Part shown: positions 34,401 through 41,148 of the stretch, piece by piece
Position numbering within the stretch: position 1 is the first letter of the stretch
Layout of the letters: the number at the start of each line of letters is the position of its first letter
Source: an uncultured Bacteroidales bacterium
Lineage (GTDB): Bacteria; Bacteroidota; Bacteroidia; Bacteroidales; Paludibacteraceae
Reading direction: 5' to 3'
Assembly: GCA_903911085.1 (NCBI GenBank)
Contig: CAIWCC010000269.1
Location: 1 to 41,148, forward strand
DNA: 41,148 nt
The notes under the pieces: model-generated
The model's input: only the letters and a program-made list of their open reading frames with translations
Told to the model about the DNA's origin: nothing
Database searches by the model: none
Made by a program: the position numbers and the translations under genes

Positions 34401-35877
34401 TCGATTTAACGGTTTGTTTTTTGCACCTGAAAAAGGCGTTTACAATTTTGATGTAAATTCATGTGGACCTGTAACTTTGGATATTGCCAAACAAGTGGTA
34501 ATTGATCATACTGGCATTTTCCATCAACAACAGGCTCATCGAAAAGGAGAGGTGGTGTTGAATAAAGGTTGGCATACACTCGATTTGGTGGTTTGCGATC
34601 CCTTGTTTTGGAATATTAATAGTCTTGAACGAATGCCTTTTGAAGTTACTTATTCAATAAATGGAGGTGCAATACGTGACATTAAAGATGCAGAATTATG
34701 TTTTGTACCGGATGTAAATATTTCCATTTTGCCACAGTTGCAAGTAAAATGGCTTGAACCAATACAGAATTTGCCAACACTAGAACCAGGTTTTGTGGTA
34801 CAAAATTTTGATCGCACAGGCAAACGACGTGATGCTGATTTTTTGGATATTGATGGTGTAACACCATATAAGATGGGTATTTCACAAATCATGGAATCGT
34901 CCGAAAGCAGAAATGTAGTTCGCGAATTTTCTGGTTATTTTTATGCGCCAATGAATGGAATTTACCAGTTTCTAACTACTTATCGTGTGGGTGAAAGTGC
35001 TGGATTGAATGCCAAACAAGCTAGTTGTCAGAATCAAGTGCGCATAAATAATAATATCGTTGTGCAGCATGGTATTTTTGGTCGAAATCCATCTGGACAA
35101 ATTGGATTGAAAGAAGGTTGGTATCCAATTTCTATTCGTTTTGGGTCTAGCGAAACCACTGTAAAAGCTATATTACCAGATGGTCAAACTGTTGAATTAA
35201 CTGGATTAAATATCTACAGAAAAACAAATATTAAATTAGAATATCAGCAACCAACTAGTTCGTTGGGTGAAGTAATATTTGCAAAATGGGACGAAAAAAC
35301 TCCAAATCTTGCTGTGGATGGAGAATTTCAAATTTGGATAAATCCCTCTGGAAAATTGGTTGATAGTCCGTTTGGTAAAGCACTCGAAATGCGACCAAAT
35401 GAATCGAAACTTGCTGCCGCAGTAGATGTTAATGTGTCGAGAGGGAATACAAAACCAGGTTTTAAACTACATCATTTAAAAATGCGTGACAATGTCATGT
35501 CTATTGCTTTATGGTTTAAAACATCTGAAAAATCAGGCAAATTATTTGGCAAAGACGGTTACAATGCTTTCGGAAAAAGCTATAAAACTGTTTCGTGCAA
35601 CATTGATAATTTACGTGTTGTTGCTAATCCAAATAAATTGGCTGGCGGTAAAATTGAGTCAGATAAATGGCAATTTGTGGTATTAACCGCCAGCGAAAAG
35701 GAAATGTGTCTATATCTTAACGGCGAAAAAGTTTCTACTGCTAATGGAACAAAAGACATTACCACTGATGCGCTGGATTTCTTCCTCAACCACAATGCTA
35801 CAGTGGCAAAATTGCAGGTTTTTGATAGATTGTTAGACGGAAATGAAGTAACTAATTTATATAAACAAGTTAAATAA
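31492..35877 (+). CDS. Giant heparinase II/III-like multidomain secreted protein
   Basis: 1461 residues with a signal peptide (FIFVILLTFISLLSISA). Order: heparinase-like alpha-toroid (~85-390, 'GIHPRVLITPDDLEKIRD'), beta-sandwich heparinase II/III domain (~395-800, with 'YGGHEGSENNRLTL', His451), a chitobiase-type beta-sandwich (~830-890, 'IRYTLDGTEPSEQSTLY'), two PA14-like modules (~905-1060 and ~1100-1245) and a LamG/concanavalin-like domain (~1260-1461). The family's NNH motif is present (Asn229, Asn230, His231). The stretch that carries the catalytic Tyr in relatives reads FESIKGWLNVSAF (278-290) and has no Tyr. It aligns without gaps to the paralogue at 2845-5607 from His231 to Glu279. 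Lyase activity on a uronic-acid polysaccharide is possible but not assured. No sorting domain is visible. The stop codon overlaps the next ATG by one base. Confidence 0.82.
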   Translation: MISLKRFIFVILLTFISLLSISAQSPIRSFYQEPTWKPRAILPYDDAIKENFWPASPAVLNTYNDPSFDEQRLSKVPAPGIHPRVLITPDDLEKIRDKVALGENAPLAFKVMWEREKRKQNAFYALVTKNEALGKELAIQLVEKLKTLAPKLDYMDKQPDSENIWALDRSIIAMGDPDPPTEIWDLLDYDYLYYWMSNSERELARSIIARITARRISNFLAYPDHFMINNHQGFGMEYIRLMLLIEGEKGFNKALFEQSSHKANAMIDWFLSPDGMCFESIKGWLNVSAFTAVGLRQRNLLKHDHLQAKMRFFQAAIRWENGKWAIRDEMRASAFHVIWMMHYYHPTNEAIDFLYQSTFSTHDFLSDPDIKWPNPVGISSELLLLYADAGITEKTTSKPIDWTSQINIDRLKLPLTWQDNQRGYVETRNSWRKDDLHLGFVCKQDFFYGGHEGSENNRLTLWKDGVNWIQDNNMLATKATFLQNMMTIDGKGCHWPPVAGTWLGVKESADGLLAVGDGKDGYSYSKSMQVHPLYYPSTKIPYYAPFAEGNFDLSRDIQVAFNPRTIKFNDGYAHTDYGPWSGETRLVEGYTSWNPMQQFYRTVQLARGGNPYILVIDDAKKDNQSHLFEWNISVPLDVELIDAFTPEIQFQNTNPSDSRSDDLILGKIGMERDAKTGKIKPQKGDPLCLIRVLWRNTDYGFPVPRFEKYQGYNQVVVPAKSVSPEFRILVYPYKFGEPIPITTWTSDRTELTVKIKDKTDTYHFAKTDGGRTVMVMNRTEKKVLSSDAKPARPVVLLRGERFDINDLRYTRDESKVPTYLINESENIQLERVAAPSQIRYTLDGTEPSEQSTLYEKSIVVNKSCELKALVFNPNWIFGTQKSEIVTVKFAVKSAANGLSAVPEKSQSGLLARVYEKCTKMYNDKGFFDASKVMMPDLNKETAILNTAVLNFVLPRAISKQALEQQTKGFYRFNGLFFAPEKGVYNFDVNSCGPVTLDIAKQVVIDHTGIFHQQQAHRKGEVVLNKGWHTLDLVVCDPLFWNINSLERMPFEVTYSINGGAIRDIKDAELCFVPDVNISILPQLQVKWLEPIQNLPTLEPGFVVQNFDRTGKRRDADFLDIDGVTPYKMGISQIMESSESRNVVREFSGYFYAPMNGIYQFLTTYRVGESAGLNAKQASCQNQVRINNNIVVQHGIFGRNPSGQIGLKEGWYPISIRFGSSETTVKAILPDGQTVELTGLNIYRKTNIKLEYQQPTSSLGEVIFAKWDEKTPNLAVDGEFQIWINPSGKLVDSPFGKALEMRPNESKLAAAVDVNVSRGNTKPGFKLHHLKMRDNVMSIALWFKTSEKSGKLFGKDGYNAFGKSYKTVSCNIDNLRVVANPNKLAGGKIESDKWQFVVLTASEKEMCLYLNGEKVSTANGTKDITTDALDFFLNHNATVAKLQVFDRLLDGNEVTNLYKQVK

Positions 35878-37118
35878 TGAAGCTTTTCACAATTAAATGT
35901 CTCTTTATTTTCTCTTTGTTTGCGTTATCCGTTCAAGTAAATGCAAAACAAATTTATCCAATTGATGAGTCAGCAATCAAAACAGATAGTTTGTTATGGA
36001 ATTTGAAACATTTAAGCGAAACTCCCTCATTTTCATGGCTTAACAAGAGCGGTTTAGTTCGGTCATTGGCGTTCAACGGGTTGATGTATAAAGGCAAACC
36101 AATCCGCATTTTTGCCTATTATTCCAATCCGGCATTGTTACGTGGCATTAACTCTAAAAATAACAAATATCCAGGCATAATTTTGGTGCATGGTGGTGGC
36201 GGTAGAGCCTTTAAAGAATGGGTTGAAAAATGGGCTGCTGATGGTTATGCAGCTCTGGCTGTGGATTTAAGTGGCACAGGTGGCAACGAAGACACTTTTA
36301 ATGGAAACGGCCCCCGGCAGGATAAAAAAGAGAAGTTTGAAGACATTACGCTAGGTGATTTAAACAATATGTGGAGTTATCATGCGGTGGCTGATATTAT
36401 TTTGGCACATTCACTGTTGCTCAGTTTCCCCGAAGTGAATGCTTATAAAACGGTGATTACTGGTATAAGTTGGGGTGGTTATCTGACTTGCCTGGCGGCT
36501 TCGCTCGACAATCGGTTTAAGGCAGCTGCACCGGTGTATGGCTGTGGTTTTTACAGCGACTGTGTGTTTCAAAACGATTTAACAAAAATGACTCCAAAAG
36601 ATAGTCTGAAGTGGCTGAATTATTTTGATCCTTCGGTGTATTTACCTTTCGCCCAACCAAAATTTCTGTTTATCAATGGCAATAAAGATGCATGGTTTTA
36701 TGTAAATGCCTTTCATAAAACTTATTCGCTCATTAAGCCCAATCAACGAACTGTTACCATTTTTCCCGATATGAAACACAGTCACATTGATGGTTGGGCG
36801 CCCGAAGAAATCAAAAGTTTTTTCGATAATGCTCTGAACAATAATTTTCCACTAATGAAAGTTGGCAAAGTTGAGGTTCAAGATTCTGCACTTTCGGTAT
36901 CATTTAAAACCAATATTACCATTTCTACAGCTTCATTTTATTATACCAATGATTTGAAAACAACAAATTCAAAACGGGAATGGATAGAACTGAAAGCTAC
37001 AATTGATAATAAGAATAAAACTGTTTTTTCCAAAAGACCGGAATTCAAAATTGGTTTCTTTACGCTGAAAGATGTTCGGAGTCTGAGTGTTTCAAGTGAA
37101 TTTATCTATAATCTTTAA
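35877..37118 (+). CDS. Secreted alpha/beta-hydrolase (carbohydrate-esterase or dienelactone-hydrolase type)
   Basis: 413 residues with signal peptide (CLFIFSLFALSVQVNA). 'GIILVHGGGGRAFKEWVEKWAADGYAALAVDLSGTG' is the oxyanion-hole region of alpha/beta-hydrolases; the nucleophile elbow is GISWGG (Ser198), the acid is probably Asp271 (NGNKDAW) and the base His301 or His303 (KHSHIDGW). Relatives of this type in polysaccharide loci are acetyl esterases or related deacylases, so removal of ester groups from the substrate is likely. The start codon overlaps the previous stop codon by one base, which indicates translational coupling. The G+C content rises from this gene rightwards compared with the genes before it. 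The exact esterase family cannot be told. Confidence 0.85.
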   Translation: MKLFTIKCLFIFSLFALSVQVNAKQIYPIDESAIKTDSLLWNLKHLSETPSFSWLNKSGLVRSLAFNGLMYKGKPIRIFAYYSNPALLRGINSKNNKYPGIILVHGGGGRAFKEWVEKWAADGYAALAVDLSGTGGNEDTFNGNGPRQDKKEKFEDITLGDLNNMWSYHAVADIILAHSLLLSFPEVNAYKTVITGISWGGYLTCLAASLDNRFKAAAPVYGCGFYSDCVFQNDLTKMTPKDSLKWLNYFDPSVYLPFAQPKFLFINGNKDAWFYVNAFHKTYSLIKPNQRTVTIFPDMKHSHIDGWAPEEIKSFFDNALNNNFPLMKVGKVEVQDSALSVSFKTNITISTASFYYTNDLKTTNSKREWIELKATIDNKNKTVFSKRPEFKIGFFTLKDVRSLSVSSEFIYNL

Positions 37119-37156
37119 ATATGCAAAACAATTTTTGGTTTTCAGCTGATAAAATT

Positions 37157-38323
37157 ATGAAAATATTGGTATCAATAATTATTCTCTTTTGTAACATTTC
37201 TGCCTTTTTTTCACAGGATAATCCTCTGATTATAAGAACAAAATTTCTTCCTGATCAGCTATGGTTAGACAATAATGGCGTACATCTAAATGCCCACGGT
37301 GCGGGTATTTTGTTTCACAAAGGCATTTATTACATGTATGGCGAGCATAAACTTGCCGGCGAAACAGTTGGCAAAATTGCCGTTCATTGCTATTCGTCGG
37401 TAGATTTATACAACTGGAAAGATGAAGGCGCTGCTTTGATGACTTCCGATAATCCTAACTCTGAAATTTCTGAAGGTTGTATCATTGAACGCCCCAAAGT
37501 GATTTACAATAAAAAAACCAATAAGTTTGTAATGTGGTTTCATTTGGAGTTGAAAAATCAACTTCGGAAGTCGGGTAGAAGTGGGGTTGCTGTTTCCGAT
37601 AAACCATCAGGACCTTTCGAATATTTACATTCTGTCCGCCCGAATGCCGGATATTGGCCAATAAATGTAACCCCAGAACAAAAGGCAAGTCTGGTTGAAG
37701 CTCAAAAACTGGCTGGTACTTCTTTTATCGGAAGTCCGCATCCCGACAGGGCGGCTCTGCCATTTATGGCACGCGATTTTGCCGGTGGGCAAATGGCAAA
37801 GGACATGACACTGTTTGTGGACGATGACGGAAAAGCATATCATATTTTCTCGTCGGAAGAAAATGCCACGCTCCATATTTCGGAACTGAGCGACGATTAT
37901 TTGTCGCACACAGGAAAGTGGGCGCGCGTTTTTGAATACCTTTGGCACGAAGCACCGGCTATTTGTAAGCACGATGGTCGATACTGGATGCTATCATCCA
38001 ATTGCACTGGTTGGAATCCTAATGCTGCACGCTCGGCAGTGGCTAACTCCATTTGGGGACCATGGAAAGATTTGGGAAATCCTTGTACCGGCGCCACTCC
38101 ACGCAATCATTTAGGACCTCAACTTACTTTTGGCGGTCAGAGCACCTTTATACTTCCGGTTCAGGGGAAACCTGGTGCTTATATTGTCCTATTCGATGTA
38201 TGGCGACCTGAAAACCTCATTGCCAGTGGTTATGTATGGTTACCCATCAGGTTTGAAAAAAACCGTTTCAGCATTTCGTGGCTGGATACATGGGATTTGT
38301 CGGTATTTAAACACAAAAATTGA
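37157..38323 (+). CDS. GH43-family glycosidase, resembling exo-beta-1,3-galactanases (subfamily 24/34-like)
   Basis: ATG 37157 gives MKILVSIIILFCNISAFFSQ, a good signal peptide; ATG 37121, two nt after the previous stop, adds 12 residues and cannot be excluded. 388 residues. 'LDNNGVHLNAHGAGILFHKGIYYMYGEHK' (Glu63) is the typical opening of the GH43 group that contains exo-beta-1,3-galactanases; 'MTLFVDDDGKAYHIFSSEEN' follows, and Glu265 in 'HEAPAICKHDGRYWMLSSNCTGWNPN' is the expected general acid. No base Asp is seen at the usual N-terminal site; 'TFGGQSTFI' (Gln328) stands where relatives have a conserved Gln thought to take part in catalysis. A role in trimming a beta-1,3-galactan backbone is inferred from this resemblance and not proven. 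Confidence 0.82.
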   Translation: MKILVSIIILFCNISAFFSQDNPLIIRTKFLPDQLWLDNNGVHLNAHGAGILFHKGIYYMYGEHKLAGETVGKIAVHCYSSVDLYNWKDEGAALMTSDNPNSEISEGCIIERPKVIYNKKTNKFVMWFHLELKNQLRKSGRSGVAVSDKPSGPFEYLHSVRPNAGYWPINVTPEQKASLVEAQKLAGTSFIGSPHPDRAALPFMARDFAGGQMAKDMTLFVDDDGKAYHIFSSEENATLHISELSDDYLSHTGKWARVFEYLWHEAPAICKHDGRYWMLSSNCTGWNPNAARSAVANSIWGPWKDLGNPCTGATPRNHLGPQLTFGGQSTFILPVQGKPGAYIVLFDVWRPENLIASGYVWLPIRFEKNRFSISWLDTWDLSVFKHKN

Positions 38324-38325
38324 GC

Positions 38326-40452
38326 ATGTGTATGAAATCAATCAACCTGAAATCGCTCATTCCTATTTTATTGATTTTCATTTGTACAAATATTTTTGCG
38401 ACAAAAGAAAAGAACACAGTTAAACAAGTCTCACATCAAGAAATGTTTATCGGCTCTGACTATTATCCCAATAAATCGTCGAAGGATGAAATAGAGAAAG
38501 ATGCTGAGCTTATGAAACAGGCCGGATTTAATGTGGCCCGTTTAGGCGATTTAGTCTGGGATTTAATGGAGCCACAGGAAGGTCTGTATGATTTCTCGTG
38601 GTTGCATTCGGCAGTTGACGTATTGAGCAAAACAGGCGTAAAAAGCTTTTTGGCTACTCCTACAGCTGCTATTCCCAGATGGATGTACGACAAGCACCCT
38701 GAAATAATGCAGGTTACTGCTTCCGGCGAACGAAAACCTTACGGAAAACGCCGCCACGCTTGCCTGAACAATCCCGTTTACCGCAATTATTGCCTGAGAA
38801 TTGCCACCGCCTTAGCAACTGAATTTAAAGAGAATAATGATGTAATTGCCTATCAGATAGATAATGAATTGATGGCCGAAGAACCGTATTGTTATTGTTC
38901 ATTTTGTCAGAAGAAATTCTCGCAATGGCTGGCAGAAAAATACAAAACCGTTGACAAGCTGAATACGGCATGGAACCTTGATTTCTGGAGTCAGAATGTA
39001 CGTTCGTTTGACGAGGTTTACCTGCCCAGAAAAGGCGATAATCCTTCGTGTTTTCAGAATTATCAGGAGTTTAACTCCGACTGCGCTATCGATTTCTACA
39101 ACCTGCAACGAAATGCGATCAAAGCTGTTGACCCGACCATGAAAGTGTCGCACAATATCTGCTCCAGCGGTTTTCTGTATTTACTGGATTTGTACAAATT
39201 ATCGAAGACCTGCGATTTTATGTCTGTCGACAATTATCCCTATGGTTGGACGCTGGAAAACGAATATGGCAACAAAGGTCCATTCACATTTACACCTCAC
39301 ATGGTTTCGCTGGCACTTTCGCAGTTGCGCGGAGCCAAACAACAGGCACAGTTTTGGGTTACCGAAGCACAAATAGGACGCACAGCGGGCAACCAGCGTA
39401 AAATCGTTGAACCCGGTATGGTACGCCTGTGGTCTATTCAGGAAATGGCTCAGGGTGCAATGGGAATCAACTTCTTCCCGTTCAAAACTTTTCCGGCCGG
39501 TCACGAACATGTGATGGTGGGTGTGCTGGATGAAGACAACGTTCCACGCCGACGCTTTCTGGAGGCACGGCAAGTGGCAACAGAAGCTCAGAAGATAAAA
39601 CAACTTACCGGCCAAACCCTCCCGGTTGCTCAGGTGGCCATTATACGCGACTTTAAATGCGACTGGGCTTTTGAAGATGGTCGTTTTGCAATGGATTTCA
39701 GGTATATGCGCGCTGTTTTTGAGTATTACCGCGCCTTGCGAAATTCTTCAGTTACCACCGATATTATATCAGCCGAAGATAACTTTGCTAAATATAAACT
39801 GATTGTGGTTCCGTCGCTGGTGTTGGTGAACGAAGACGTTTGCGAGCAACTTAAATCAGCAGCCCGAAATGGTTGTACGGTTGTTATTACCTGCATGACC
39901 GGTTTGCGTAACGAGGATGTAAAATCGTTTGGACGAATTATGAATCGTTCCATCGAGGAGCTAGCCGGCATTCAGATGGAGGAACAACATGCGCTGATTG
40001 GCGTGGAAACCACCAAATTGAAGTTTGACAGCGATACTACTTCATACAATTGTAGCTTATGGCACGATGTATTTTCGTTGAAAACAGCCAAACCTATTGC
40101 ATTGTACGATAGTAGGTTTCTGAAAGGAAAATGCGTGATTGCTAAAAATAGCTTTGGAAATGGCAATGTTTTTTATATTGGTTCAATTGTGGAAGATAAA
40201 GTGGCATCCATCATCCTGACTGATGCCCAGAAATCAGCAGGCATTGAACCTGTGGCAATTTCGGAGAATGAATTGCTGGAGCTCACCGAAGTGGGTGGAC
40301 AAAACGGAAAATATATGTATGCCATTAATTTTTCGAATCAAAATCAGGTTATCAAACTCCTTAAACCGATGACTGATGCATTGACTAATGAAAAACTGAC
40401 TCAATCGTGCATTGTTAAACCAATGGATTACAGGTTACTCAAAATTGAATAA
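38326..40452 (+). CDS. GH42 beta-galactosidase, secreted
   Basis: The frame is open upstream to a TTG at 38320, but the first ATG is 38326, three nt after the previous stop (38321-38323); ATG 38332 is also possible and begins a signal peptide (SLIPILLIFICTNIFA). About 708 residues. The TIM barrel starts with 'IGSDYYPNKSSKDEIEKDAELM' and holds 'FNVARLGDLVWDLMEPQEGLYDFSWL'; the acid/base is Glu181 (QIDNELMAEE) and the nucleophile Glu347 (FWVTEAQIG). A metal-site-like 'CYCSFC' follows the acid/base. The trimerisation domain (~400-610) and small C-terminal beta domain complete the usual GH42 length. It should release terminal beta-galactose from oligosaccharides. G+C content is clearly higher than in the first half of the operon. 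Confidence 0.95.
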   Translation: MCMKSINLKSLIPILLIFICTNIFATKEKNTVKQVSHQEMFIGSDYYPNKSSKDEIEKDAELMKQAGFNVARLGDLVWDLMEPQEGLYDFSWLHSAVDVLSKTGVKSFLATPTAAIPRWMYDKHPEIMQVTASGERKPYGKRRHACLNNPVYRNYCLRIATALATEFKENNDVIAYQIDNELMAEEPYCYCSFCQKKFSQWLAEKYKTVDKLNTAWNLDFWSQNVRSFDEVYLPRKGDNPSCFQNYQEFNSDCAIDFYNLQRNAIKAVDPTMKVSHNICSSGFLYLLDLYKLSKTCDFMSVDNYPYGWTLENEYGNKGPFTFTPHMVSLALSQLRGAKQQAQFWVTEAQIGRTAGNQRKIVEPGMVRLWSIQEMAQGAMGINFFPFKTFPAGHEHVMVGVLDEDNVPRRRFLEARQVATEAQKIKQLTGQTLPVAQVAIIRDFKCDWAFEDGRFAMDFRYMRAVFEYYRALRNSSVTTDIISAEDNFAKYKLIVVPSLVLVNEDVCEQLKSAARNGCTVVITCMTGLRNEDVKSFGRIMNRSIEELAGIQMEEQHALIGVETTKLKFDSDTTSYNCSLWHDVFSLKTAKPIALYDSRFLKGKCVIAKNSFGNGNVFYIGSIVEDKVASIILTDAQKSAGIEPVAISENELLELTEVGGQNGKYMYAINFSNQNQVIKLLKPMTDALTNEKLTQSCIVKPMDYRLLKIE

Positions 40453-40518
40453 TACAAATCGTCAATTTTAAAAGAAGTATCGGTTTAGGTGTACTATTTT
40501 TACCACCGAACATAAAAG

Positions 40519-40526
40519 TATTTTTG
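40519..40526 (+). promoter_or_regulatory. Possible -7 box TATTTTTG before the last gene
   Basis: TATTTTTG fits TAnnTTTG and lies 30 nt upstream of the ATG at 40557, in the only spacer longer than 100 nt in this part of the operon besides the repeat array. No TTG is found at the -33 position. The last gene may therefore have its own start of transcription. Confidence 0.35.
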
Positions 40527-40556
40527 CCTTGTAAATTTAACTACCAAATTAATATC

Positions 40557-41148
40557 ATGAAAAAAAATCACTTCTCAGGAAAGAAAGTTATCACGTTCCT
40601 GTTATCAGGTCTTTCAATTTTATGCATACACTCTCAAAAACTACCCACACCACCGCAGGATAAAGGCTTACCTTACACCCGTTCGGCACATGCTACAGCA
40701 GTGAATGCACTGAAAAATTACAGCGCTATTTTTGCCGGAAGCAAATATGGATATATAAACGGATGCAAAGTACGGCTTGACGATAAAGATATTTTGCGTG
40801 GTGATGCCATTCTGAAAGACGGAGTAATCTATATTCCGGAAAGTTCTGCCTGCCTGATTGTTTCCAAAACCTTTCAGCCAACACCCATTCCTGCCGGACT
40901 CGAAATTCTCGAATCCCGTTGGGTGTACGACTTTAAACGCACCAAAACCGAGATTCCGGCTTCGGTTAGAACCATTCAAATTAACGGTACAAATTATATC
41001 TCAGCCACTGATTTAGCAAAAAGCGCCGGCAAACAAACCATGCAAACGAGGCGCGGATTGTTGTTGATTAGCGATAAAGCGATTAATTATTCCGACAATG
41101 AACAGACTTTGTCCGATTGCATTGTGGCTGCATTTGATACACCCGAAA
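40557..41148 (+). CDS. N-terminal part of a secreted protein with copper-amine-oxidase-N-like domains (partial)
   Basis: ATG 40557 begins MKKNHFSGKKVITFLLSG, a signal peptide, after an eight-A run; the frame then stays open to the window's end (197 codons). The visible part has two copies of a beta-rich unit: 'YGYINGCKVRLDD...GDAILKDGVIYIPESSA' and 'RTIQINGTNYISATDLAKSAGKQTMQTRRGLLLISDKAI'. 'I.G....LD....I.DG..Y.P....A' is the pattern of Cu_amine_oxidN1 stalk domains, which in secreted carbohydrate enzymes serve as N-terminal attachments. The catalytic part, if any, lies beyond the right edge. It follows the GH42 gene by 104 nt on the same strand and is in the same G+C-richer section. Confidence 0.75.
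   Translation, partial: MKKNHFSGKKVITFLLSGLSILCIHSQKLPTPPQDKGLPYTRSAHATAVNALKNYSAIFAGSKYGYINGCKVRLDDKDILRGDAILKDGVIYIPESSACLIVSKTFQPTPIPAGLEILESRWVYDFKRTKTEIPASVRTIQINGTNYISATDLAKSAGKQTMQTRRGLLLISDKAINYSDNEQTLSDCIVAAFDTPE

Noticed and set aside
38320-38325. TTG start of the GH42 gene overlapping the previous stop codon
   Set aside because: ATG codons at 38326 and 38332 follow directly and leave a normal signal peptide.
40557-40570. Possible frameshift in the A-run after the last gene's start codon
   Set aside because: Recounting gives eight A after ATG, which keeps the signal-peptide frame intact; no frameshift is needed.
40668-40979. Minus-strand frame of about 100 codons near the right end
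   Set aside because: It is opposite the clearly coding plus-strand frame that starts at 40557 with a signal peptide and runs off the window.

Overview
The window looks like part of the chromosome of an anaerobic, saccharolytic member of the Bacteroidota, probably Bacteroidales. The sequence evidence is: AT-rich DNA; -7 promoter boxes of the TAnnTTTG type and no Shine-Dalgarno sequences; C-terminal type IX secretion sorting domains on several secreted proteins; a hybrid two-component regulator; two FISUMP modules; and a trimeric [FeFe]-hydrogenase of the NADH-linked, electron-bifurcating kind. The genus cannot be named from the sequence alone.

Layout: (i) 1-516, the tail of an XRE-type regulator and a gene-free stretch with inverted repeats. 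(ii) 517-5607, a minus-strand two-gene operon for a heparinase II/III-like protein and a beta-helix protein, divergent from (iii) 5935-9981, a hybrid two-component system (HTCS) regulator. (iv) 10045-11067, a secreted protein of unknown function. (v) 11225-15559, the hydrogenase operon hydB-hydA-hydC on the minus strand. (vi) 16294-19372, a minus-strand operon of a 58-residue membrane protein, a small type IX-secreted protein and a large FISUMP protein. (vii) 19992-21209, a membrane-anchored AraC-type regulator. (viii) 22027-41148, a long plus-strand polysaccharide-degradation operon: GH105, GH43, beta-helix, beta-helix, MBG/Ig-like surface protein, giant heparinase-like multidomain protein, alpha/beta-hydrolase, second GH43, GH42, and a partial gene that runs off the window.

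How it fits together: operons (ii) and (viii) carry paralogous pairs (beta-helix plus heparinase-like). Upstream of each first gene there are two 21-bp direct repeats sharing GNNACAATNNT, ending about 15-17 nt before a -7-like box. I infer that one AraC-type regulator, most likely the HTCS, activates both. The enzyme mix (GH105 on unsaturated uronides, two GH43, GH42, an esterase-like hydrolase, beta-helix and heparinase-like proteins) points to an acidic, galactose-containing plant or algal polysaccharide; an arabinogalactan-like substrate is possible because the second GH43 resembles exo-beta-1,3-galactanases. No SusC/SusD pair is present in the window.

Most interesting points: the shared 21-bp-period operators; the two heparinase-like paralogues that lack different candidate catalytic residues (His in one, Tyr in the other); two related hairpins that bracket the FISUMP operon; a 14-unit 8-bp repeat array across the end of the first GH43 gene; and a rise in G+C from about 36 kb to the right end.
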